Shown: piece by piece, positions 56,681 to 64,000 of the stretch
How positions within the stretch are numbered: the first letter of the stretch is position 1
How the letters are laid out: every line of letters begins with the position of its first letter
Assembly: GCF_029892515.1 (NCBI RefSeq)
Contig: NZ_JARXVF010000001.1
Location: 1,116,001-1,180,000 of the forward strand
Direction: 5' to 3'
Length of the DNA stretch: 64,000 bases
DNA from: Pseudaminobacter soli (ex Li et al. 2025)
GTDB lineage: Bacteria > Pseudomonadota > Alphaproteobacteria > Rhizobiales > Rhizobiaceae
Translations under genes and position numbers: made by a program
Notes under the pieces: generated by a model
What the model was told of the DNA's origin: nothing
What the model saw: only the letters and a program-made list of their open reading frames with translations
The model's database searches: none

Positions 56681-57577
56681 TCAATTGTCATGCTCGTCAA
56701 GGAACGCGCCCACGACTTGCATGCATCTTTCTTGTTCTTCCACATGCGGCATGTGGCTTGACTGTTCGAGTATCTCCCAACGCGACCCCTTGATGCCGTC
56801 CTTGTAGGGTTGCACGGTGGCGGGTGTCGCCTCGTCATGGCGCCCGGAGATGATCAAGGTCGGCACATTCACCGCCGGCAGCCGGTCGATGATGCTCCAG
56901 CTCTTCAACGTGCCGATGACGAAGAATTCGTTCGGGCCGTTCATGACGTTGTAGACGGTGGGGTTGCGCGCCACCTGCTCGAAGCTCGCCGAGACTTCCG
57001 GCGGAAACGGCACCACGCGGCAGACGTGGCGCTCATAGAAATCCATGGTCGCCTTCTGGTAGTCGGCATGATCGGTCGTGCCGGCCTGCTCGTGGCGGAT
57101 AAGCGTTTCCTGCACGTGCCCGGGAAGGTCGGCTCGCAGGCGATTGGCTTCCTCGACCCATAGCCTCATGGAAGCGGGCGAGTTGGCGATGACGAGCGAC
57201 TGCAGCCCATCGGGCCGCGTCACCGCATATTCGGCACCCAGCATGCCACCCCAGCTCTGGCCGAGCACATGAAAGCCCGACCGCATGCCCAGATGGTCGA
57301 CAAGGTTGTTCAGCTCATCGATGAAAAGCTGGGGCGTCCAGAAATCGGCCCCTTTGTCGGGCAGCAGGGTGGAGTTGCCGCAACCCAGCTGGTCGTAGTG
57401 GATGACGGGCCGGCCCTGAAGCGCCAGAAGCTTGTAGGAGTCGACATAGTTGTGGGCGACGCCGGGGCCGCCATGAAGGATGAAAACCGGCGTCTTGCCG
57501 GCCTCCAGGTCACCCGAAATTCGATACCAGGTCTCGTATGCGCCAAAGCTGGCGCGACCTTCCACACTGCTGATCAA
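56681..57577 (-). CDS. Proline iminopeptidase-family alpha/beta hydrolase
   Basis: 298 residues from a TTG start at 57577, 6 bases after GGGAGGGG; the frame runs on upstream but that part has no typical sequence. HGGPGVAHNYVDS is the oxyanion motif of proline iminopeptidases, Ser lies in LGQSWGGMLG, Asp in SGRHDEATP and His in SSHMPHVEE. It would remove N-terminal proline (or other residues) from imported peptides. It lies 17 bases before the substrate-binding protein gene. Confidence 0.92.
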   Translation of the reverse strand: MISSVEGRASFGAYETWYRISGDLEAGKTPVFILHGGPGVAHNYVDSYKLLALQGRPVIHYDQLGCGNSTLLPDKGADFWTPQLFIDELNNLVDHLGMRSGFHVLGQSWGGMLGAEYAVTRPDGLQSLVIANSPASMRLWVEEANRLRADLPGHVQETLIRHEQAGTTDHADYQKATMDFYERHVCRVVPFPPEVSASFEQVARNPTVYNVMNGPNEFFVIGTLKSWSIIDRLPAVNVPTLIISGRHDEATPATVQPYKDGIKGSRWEILEQSSHMPHVEEQERCMQVVGAFLDEHDN

Positions 57578-57632
57578 GAGATGCCCCTCCCTGGCATTCA
57601 AGCAAGCTATACACTGCTGTCCGGGGTCACAA

Positions 57633-59138
57633 CTATTTTGTCCGCGTGACCCACTCTTCCAACAACTGTACGCCATAGCCCGTGGCACCTTGCCGGCAGA
57701 ACGGCTGGTCGGCCTCGGTGAACTCCTGTCCCGCAATGTCGAGATGCACCCAGGGACGATCTTCGGTGAAATGCCGAAGGAACGCCGCAGCATATGGCGC
57801 ATCGCCCGCTTCGAGATCCTTGGCGTGGTGCCTCAGGTCGGCGAATGGCGACTGCAATTCTTCGTCATAGGCGCGGTCGAGCGGCATGCGCCAGAAACGT
57901 TCGCCAACCGTCTCGCCGGCTGCCATCAGCCCAGCCGCAATGGTGTCGTCATTGCTGAAAAGCCCGGCGAAAATCTTGCCCAGGCCGCGCGTCACCGAAT
58001 AGGTCAGCGTGGCAAGGTCCACGATCGCAGCGGGCTCAAAGCGGGTAGCAGCGTAGTGGAGGCAATCGGCCAGCAGCAGCCGGCCCTCGCAATCGGTATC
58101 GAAGACCTCCACGGTCTGGCCCGACAGCGTGGTGATGATGTCGCCCGATTTGAAGGCCTTGCCCGAGGGGAGATTTTCCGCGATGCCCAGCACGCCGACC
58201 GCATGGACGGGGCCGCCCTGCCGGGCCAGCGACAGCATGAGGCCCGCAACCGTGGCCGCCCCGGCCATGTCGCCCTTCATGTCGAACATCTGAGGGCCGT
58301 TCTTGGCGCAAAGCCCGCCTGAATCGAAGCAGATGCCCTTGCCGACGAATGCCAGCGGCGTATCGGCCGAGCCCGGACCGCGATACCGCAGCGCGATGAC
58401 GCGAGGAGGATGGATCGATGACGAGCCGACCGCGAGCAGCGCGTTCATGCCAAGCCGCTTCAGCTCGGCCTCTTCGAGTACCTCGATCTCGACGCCGGCC
58501 TCGCGAAGCGGTCCAAGATGCTCTGCAAAGCTGTCCGGATGAAGGTGATTGGCCGGCAGGTTCACCAAAGTGCGGGTAAGCTCGACACCCTCGGCAATGG
58601 CATCAATGCGGGTCATGTGCGGCGCGAGGTCCTGCCCCGAAACGCCAACGAAACGTATGCGCCAAGCTGCTTCGGCTTCCGCGCCCTGGCGACGACGGCG
58701 AAGGTCGAAGCGATAACGCCGCAGGCGCATGCCGAGCGCAAGACGCGCCAGCAATTCCGCGGGCTGGACAGCGCTGCCCTCGATCGTGTCGAACACGATG
58801 ACGGCATCAGCTTCCTGTTCCTTTTCAAGAAGGGCCGCTAGTGCTCCACCCGCGCGCATCGCGGACAGGGCGTTCACGGCTGCCGCTTCGCCGAGCCCCA
58901 GCACGATCACACGCCGCGCCGATAGAGAAGCCGGCGCCAGGATATCGAGGCATTCCCCGCTCCCGCCGGAAAACCGGGGGCTGGCGCACGCACGGGTCAG
59001 CGCGCCATTCGCGGCCGCATCGAGCGCAGCCGCCCTCTGCCCCAATTTCTGTTGCCCCGCCTTGAGGACCACAATCACAGAGGCATCTGCGGGAATTTCA
59101 CTCGTGGCTTCAAAGACCGGGACCGGCGACAGGGGCAT
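57633..59138 (-). CDS. Leucyl aminopeptidase family protein (M17)
   Basis: 501 residues: an N-terminal alpha/beta macro-like domain (about 1-165) and the M17 catalytic domain with GKGICFDSGGLCAKNGPQMFDMKGDMAGAATVAG-region metal ligands and VFDTDCEGRLLLADCLHYA in place of the common NTDAEGRLVLAD. It uses two metal ions to release N-terminal residues from peptides. First gene of the peptide uptake operon, 55 bases before the proline iminopeptidase; a natural function is cytoplasmic breakdown of imported peptides. Confidence 0.93.
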   Translation of the reverse strand: MPLSPVPVFEATSEIPADASVIVVLKAGQQKLGQRAAALDAAANGALTRACASPRFSGGSGECLDILAPASLSARRVIVLGLGEAAAVNALSAMRAGGALAALLEKEQEADAVIVFDTIEGSAVQPAELLARLALGMRLRRYRFDLRRRRQGAEAEAAWRIRFVGVSGQDLAPHMTRIDAIAEGVELTRTLVNLPANHLHPDSFAEHLGPLREAGVEIEVLEEAELKRLGMNALLAVGSSSIHPPRVIALRYRGPGSADTPLAFVGKGICFDSGGLCAKNGPQMFDMKGDMAGAATVAGLMLSLARQGGPVHAVGVLGIAENLPSGKAFKSGDIITTLSGQTVEVFDTDCEGRLLLADCLHYAATRFEPAAIVDLATLTYSVTRGLGKIFAGLFSNDDTIAAGLMAAGETVGERFWRMPLDRAYDEELQSPFADLRHHAKDLEAGDAPYAAAFLRHFTEDRPWVHLDIAGQEFTEADQPFCRQGATGYGVQLLEEWVTRTK

Positions 59139-59395
59139 GGAAGAATCTCATTAGCTTTGATGACGCGGCACCTTAATCATCAAGTGAGGGCGACCTGAAT
59201 GGCGACAGCAGCCTCATTCTGCTGGGCCACGGGTCTTTAAGCACTTAGCGGTCTTCCAGCGCGGGGGTGGGCAATAGAGCCGCTCCAGCGCGCCTACCGG
59301 AAATGCGGTCTTTCGCTTGTCGGCGAGAGACATTGGTGATTACCTGCGGTTGGCCCAACGATGCCTGGGATGCCTGTTCCCTGGGATGATGGATC

Positions 59396-60967
59396 ATGCT
59401 CAGTGCCGGTGAAGTCGACGCCAATGCGAGGAGACTCCTCACGCCGAAACGAGCCTGGCTTTATTACCTCGTGTTTGGCGGTGCCTATTCGGCACTCTTC
59501 GCTCTCGGCGTTTACACCGAAAACAACATCGTTCTATCGCTCGTCTGGCCAGCCAACGCGTTCATGCTGGGCATGCTCGTGCGCTTTCCCTTATTGGCGC
59601 GCCCTCCGGGCTGGATTGCTTGTCTCATCGGCTGCGCGATCGCGCTCGCGGTAGTCGGTTATGGGCCCGCCGTAGACGCTGGATTGGCCGCATATGGTTT
59701 CGGCGTCGTCGCCATCGGCTATGTTCTCCTCTCCAGCTTCGACCGGGTTGACCAGCGCCTGGAGCGTCCCACCTCAATCTTCTACCTTCTCGCCGCCGTA
59801 GTCTCCGCATGTGTCTACGCCGGGATTGCCGGCTCGGCTCTGAGCGGCCCGGTGTTCAGCACGCCACCGACGGTCAGCGCCTTTCGGTTCTGGTTTTCGG
59901 TCGAACTTTTGAACCAGCTTGCCTTCCTGCCGATGATCCTGGCTTTTCCCGGCGCGCGACAGTGGTCGGGGCAATTCCCGCTCACCCTTCACGATCAGGC
60001 GCCGATCATCGTGCTGGTTCTCTCGGCTATTGCGGGCATATTTTTCGGCGGAATGGCCGCCTTCGCCTTCCCGGTCCCGGCTCTTCTCTGGTGCGCGATT
60101 TCCTATCGCGTCTTCCTCACAGCCTTGCTGACATTTTCATTCTGCGCATGGGCGGTCATCGCGGCGACGATGGGCTATATCGACGTATCGAATCTCAGCC
60201 AATCGACGGTTCTTTCGATCAGCATGGGCGGCGCGCTCATCACTTTGGGGCCGCTCATCATCTCCACCACCACCGCCACGAGAAACGAGGTCCTTGACCA
60301 GCTCAGATATCTCGCCGCCGAGCGCGAGATCGTCTCCAATGAACTCGAGCACCGGATCAAGAACCTGTTTGCATTGGTCAACGGGCTCATCAGCCTGTCC
60401 GTGCGGGACAATCCCTCCATGAAGCCGCTGGCGAGCACACTGAGGGATCGGCTCGTCGCCCTGCAGCATGCGCAAGGCCTCATTTGGACCGACAACGCAC
60501 CTTCCAACGCTGCCGGCAGGCTTACCTCGCTAAGGGAACTGGTCGCGGTGGTGCTCAGCCCCTATCAAGGCGATGCAGGCAGCCGATTTGCCATCTACGG
60601 CGACGACGTCTTCGTCGATAGCGGGATTGTCACGCCATTGGCCCTCGTTTTCCACGAACTGGCGACGAATTCGGTCAAGCATGGCGCTTTGGGTGACCCG
60701 GAGGGCATGCTGGAAATCCACATCAGGCGCGACATCGATGAGTTGCACATCAAGTGGACGGAGAAGGCCTCCCGGCCGCATGACCCGCCGGGCATCACCG
60801 CCGCCGGGTTCGGGTCGAAGCTTCTGGACCTGACGATCAAATCGCAACTGCGGGGAAGCTACAGCCGCACTTGGACCGCCGGGCGCATGGACATCGAGAT
60901 CACCCTGCCCGGCAAGCTGTTCCACGCCGTCCCGCGTGAGCCGGGCGACATCGCCCAGCAGAGCTGA
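59396..60967 (+). CDS. Membrane-bound HWE-type sensor histidine kinase with MASE1-like sensor
   Basis: 523 residues. Residues about 20-300 have eight or so membrane helices of the MASE1 type (VYTENNIVLSLVWPANAFMLGMLVRF is the typical WPxNA region). His319 in ELEHRIKNLFALVNGLI is the phospho-acceptor; FHELATNSVKHGAL is the N box, and the WTE in IKWTEKASRP matches the HWE signature. HWE kinases of Hyphomicrobiales often feed the PhyR general stress response or other single-domain regulators; no response regulator is adjacent. Divergent from the peptidase operon. Confidence 0.93.
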   Translation: MLSAGEVDANARRLLTPKRAWLYYLVFGGAYSALFALGVYTENNIVLSLVWPANAFMLGMLVRFPLLARPPGWIACLIGCAIALAVVGYGPAVDAGLAAYGFGVVAIGYVLLSSFDRVDQRLERPTSIFYLLAAVVSACVYAGIAGSALSGPVFSTPPTVSAFRFWFSVELLNQLAFLPMILAFPGARQWSGQFPLTLHDQAPIIVLVLSAIAGIFFGGMAAFAFPVPALLWCAISYRVFLTALLTFSFCAWAVIAATMGYIDVSNLSQSTVLSISMGGALITLGPLIISTTTATRNEVLDQLRYLAAEREIVSNELEHRIKNLFALVNGLISLSVRDNPSMKPLASTLRDRLVALQHAQGLIWTDNAPSNAAGRLTSLRELVAVVLSPYQGDAGSRFAIYGDDVFVDSGIVTPLALVFHELATNSVKHGALGDPEGMLEIHIRRDIDELHIKWTEKASRPHDPPGITAAGFGSKLLDLTIKSQLRGSYSRTWTAGRMDIEITLPGKLFHAVPREPGDIAQQS

Positions 60968-61012
60968 CGGCTTGGCCACTGGCCGGCCGGCAGCAACCCC
61001 GTCCGGATCACC

Positions 61013-61900
61013 TCAAAGCTTCAGGGCAACCTTGCGGGCGAGCAGGCCTTGCGGTGCAAAGAGCAGGACGCCGATGACCAGCAGGATCGTGAAGGCATCG
61101 CGGTAACCCAGCAGGTTCTCGGGAAGATAGGCCTGCAGCAGCACCTCAATGAAGCCGAGCAGAAAGCCGCCCGCTACCGCACCCGAAAGGCTGCCAAGGC
61201 CGCCGATGATGGCGGCGATGAAGGCCTTGAGCACCGGCAGGAAGCCCATCAGTGGATCGACACTGCCGCGCTGCGCTACCCAAAGCATGCCGGCCACGCC
61301 GGCAAGCAGGCCCGAGATGGCGAATGCTGTGGCAACGACCGCATTGGCGCGAATTCCCATCAGTCGGACGATTGCAAAATCCTCCGAGGCGGCGCGCATC
61401 GCGCGGCCCAGAACCGTCGTGCGCAGGAAGATGTTGAGCCCGACCAGCATGACTACCGTCATGAGGATCGAAATGGCCTGGATGATGCCGATATGCAGGC
61501 CGGCGATCTCAATAGTCCCCGAAAGACTCATCGGCATGGGCACCGGTTTGGGCCGGGCCGAGACGAAATTCTGGAACAGCACGCGCAGGATGGCGCTGAC
61601 AGCAAAGCTCGTCAGCAGCAGCGTCGTGCCGCTTGCACCGCGGACAGGCCGGAAGGCGATCCGCTCCATCAGAAGGACCAGCACGACCGCAACCGCAATG
61701 GCGACGATCACTGCCAGGCCGAAGGGCAAGCCGGCGATCAGTGCAAAGCACATGCCATAGCCCGCCGCCGTCATCAGTTCACCATGGGCGAAGTTGATCA
61801 GCCCCATGATGGAAAAAACCACGGCAAGCCCGAGCGCCAGCAGGGCATAGGTGCCGCCAAGGCTGAGCGCATTGACCAGTTGTTGCAGGAAAATATCCAT
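61013..61900 (-). CDS. Branched-chain amino acid ABC transporter permease, LivH type
   Basis: 295 residues, about eight membrane helices, with the LivH pattern: LVNALSLGGTYALLALGLAVVFSIMGLINFAHGELM at the N-terminus and FIAAIIGGLGSLSGAVAGGFLLGFIE near the C-terminus (EAA-like loop). It forms the channel with a LivM-type permease that is not in the window. It follows the LivF-type gene by 30 bases. Confidence 0.95.
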   Translation of the reverse strand: MDIFLQQLVNALSLGGTYALLALGLAVVFSIMGLINFAHGELMTAAGYGMCFALIAGLPFGLAVIVAIAVAVVLVLLMERIAFRPVRGASGTTLLLTSFAVSAILRVLFQNFVSARPKPVPMPMSLSGTIEIAGLHIGIIQAISILMTVVMLVGLNIFLRTTVLGRAMRAASEDFAIVRLMGIRANAVVATAFAISGLLAGVAGMLWVAQRGSVDPLMGFLPVLKAFIAAIIGGLGSLSGAVAGGFLLGFIEVLLQAYLPENLLGYRDAFTILLVIGVLLFAPQGLLARKVALKL

Positions 61901-61930
61901 GTTCCGGCTCTTCTTTCCTTGGCCCTGCCG

Positions 61931-62668
<738 letters not shown>

Positions 62669-62740
62669 CGGGCAAGTCCCTGCCGCGTCAATCACCGGTT
62701 TGAGTTCCCCTTCCCGCGACGCAGGAAGGGGAAGAGACGA

Positions 62741-63895
62741 TCAGGGGGCCGGCACGTCGGCCGCTGCGGGCACGCCTTGCCCGACCAGCGAGCGGCTGCC
62801 GCCGTCGATGCGAACGAGAGCGACCGAGCGCAGCGGCATGCCCTGCGTGCCGGCATAGCTGATGGAGCCGGTAACGCCCTCGACGCCCTCGAGTGAGGCA
62901 ATGGCATCGCGGATCGCCGTGGCCTCAGTGCTGTCGGCCTTGGTGACGGCAGCCTCGATCACCTTGCCGAGATCATAGCCGTTGGCGATGTAGACCGTGT
63001 CCGGGTCCTGCCCGAACTTTTCCTTGTACTTGGCGTTGAAGGCCGCCAGCGGGCTTCCCTCGGTGGCGAAACCGGCCGTGGTGAAGACCACGCCATCGAC
63101 CAGCGAGCCGAGGCCGAAGGTGGTCGGCGAGTCGATGCCGTCGCTGCCGAGGATCGGCGTATTGATGCCCGCGCCGCGCAGCTGGCGAATGAAGGCCGGG
63201 AAATCGGGTTCATAGGCCGCCGTCATGATGACGTCCGGCGCGGGGTTGAGCGCCTTGATCTTGGTGACCTCAGCGCTGAAATCCTGCTGCCCCATGCTGA
63301 AGGTGCCTTCGCCAAGAACTTCGCCGCCCTTGGCCTTGAAGGCCGTAGCGAAATATTCCGGCAGTTTCAGCGTATATGCGGTGTCGGGCGACTTCAGCAC
63401 ATAGGCCTTCTGATAGCCCTGTTCCTTCGCGTACTTGGCAAGCACGGCCGCCTGCACGTTGTCGGCCGGATAGTTGCCAAACATGTAGTCGCCCACCGCA
63501 AGCGTCATGGTCGGCGTGGTGGCGCAGAAGGAGAAGGTCGGGACCTGCGCGGCCTGGGTGATCTGGCCAGCGGCGATGGAAGGATCGGCGTCGCAGGGCG
63601 TGATGAGGATCTTAATGCCGTCATCGACCAGTTCCTGTGCTACGAGCGCGGTCTGCGCCGCATCCGAACGGGTGTCCTTCGCCACGAGCTTGATCGGATA
63701 CTTGCCGGAAATGCCGCCCTTGGCGTTGATTTCATCCACCGCCATCTGAAGGCCCTTCAGGGACGGCTGGTCATAGGGCGCAAGTCCGCCCGTCTGTGCC
63801 GTCGCCAGTCCCACCAGTAGCTCCTCTGCCATGGCCGGGAGAGCGGTGCCTGCAAGAAGAGCCGCAAGGCTCGCAACTTTCAGAACCATTTTCAT
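62741..63895 (-). CDS. Branched-chain amino acid-type ABC transporter substrate-binding protein
   Basis: 384 residues from the ATG at 63895 (AAGGGA upstream; an ATG at 63922 is the alternative). Signal peptide about 1-23 (MKMVLKVASLAALLAGTALPAMA), then a type I periplasmic binding fold (ELLVGLATAQTGGLAPYDQPSLKGLQMAVDEINAKGG). The ligand may be a branched-chain amino acid, amide or other small compound. The promoter region continues to the window's right edge, beyond which LivM and LivG genes may lie. Confidence 0.93.
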   Translation of the reverse strand: MKMVLKVASLAALLAGTALPAMAEELLVGLATAQTGGLAPYDQPSLKGLQMAVDEINAKGGISGKYPIKLVAKDTRSDAAQTALVAQELVDDGIKILITPCDADPSIAAGQITQAAQVPTFSFCATTPTMTLAVGDYMFGNYPADNVQAAVLAKYAKEQGYQKAYVLKSPDTAYTLKLPEYFATAFKAKGGEVLGEGTFSMGQQDFSAEVTKIKALNPAPDVIMTAAYEPDFPAFIRQLRGAGINTPILGSDGIDSPTTFGLGSLVDGVVFTTAGFATEGSPLAAFNAKYKEKFGQDPDTVYIANGYDLGKVIEAAVTKADSTEATAIRDAIASLEGVEGVTGSISYAGTQGMPLRSVALVRIDGGSRSLVGQGVPAAADVPAP

Positions 63896-64000
63896 CTTAG
63901 TCGTTCCCTTTTGGTTATTCATGCAAGCCCGCCAGCCGCATGCGGCTGAAGTGCGGCGGCGGAAGGCTCGCTTTGTGAGGCGGCAGGCGATTTTCCCGAA

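Overview
The window is 64 kb of GC-rich (roughly 60-65 % by eye), densely coding chromosome with short intergenic gaps. The gene families (HWE histidine kinase with a MASE1-like sensor, GlxA/AraC regulators, azlCD with a divergent Lrp, oxyR-katG, a dodecin, peptide and branched-chain amino acid ABC transporters) point to a Hyphomicrobiales alphaproteobacterium of the Mesorhizobium/Aminobacter/Phyllobacteriaceae type. No rRNA, tRNA, insertion sequence, prophage or CRISPR array was recognised.

Layout. 0-2.4 kb: a partial response-regulator-like gene, an S1C-type protease homologue whose whole catalytic triad is replaced, and a divergent intact S1C/PDZ protease. 2.5-9.4 kb: an NTF2-like protein, a cyclic-nucleotide-binding/thioredoxin-reductase-like fusion, a GlxA regulator divergent from an exported DJ-1/PfpI protein, and lrp divergent from azlCD plus an alpha/beta hydrolase. 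9.4-12.4 kb: a large chemoreceptor and a small exported protein. 12.7-24.1 kb: an exopolysaccharide-type cluster (GNAT/FemAB-like acyltransferase, heparinase II/III-like protein, GDP-mannose-6-dehydrogenase-like enzyme, two glycosyltransferases, asparagine synthase, Wzz/GumC-type copolymerase, VanZ-like protein).

24.6-32.3 kb is the most unusual part. It is a tightly coupled six-gene operon: acyl carrier protein, acyl-CoA-dehydrogenase-like enzyme, amino acid:[carrier protein] ligase (a truncated seryl-tRNA-synthetase homologue), a DUF1839-type protein, a cytoplasmic GH2/beta-mannosidase-like protein, and a tandem alpha/beta hydrolase whose nucleophile positions are Arg and Cys. I infer a pathway that loads an amino acid on a carrier protein, possibly oxidises it there, and passes it to an acceptor, perhaps a glycan or glycan precursor of the adjacent polysaccharide cluster.

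32.3-41.5 kb: an outer-membrane beta-barrel protein with palindromes upstream, two tandem AraC-type genes, and a minus-strand acyl-CoA operon (acyl-CoA dehydrogenase, enoyl-CoA hydratase, class III CoA-transferase, an atypical cytochrome P450, dodecin). An NTF2-like gene and an SRAP (YedK/HMCES) gene follow. 41.8-51 kb: an RND efflux permease and adaptor, a luciferase-like monooxygenase, then divergent oxyR and katG with a possible 52-residue leader ORF before katG. 51-59.1 kb: a minus-strand operon for peptide uptake (SBP, two permeases, two ATPases) headed by leucyl aminopeptidase and proline iminopeptidase. 59.4-64 kb: the HWE kinase and part of a Liv-type transporter (LivH, LivF, LivK-like).
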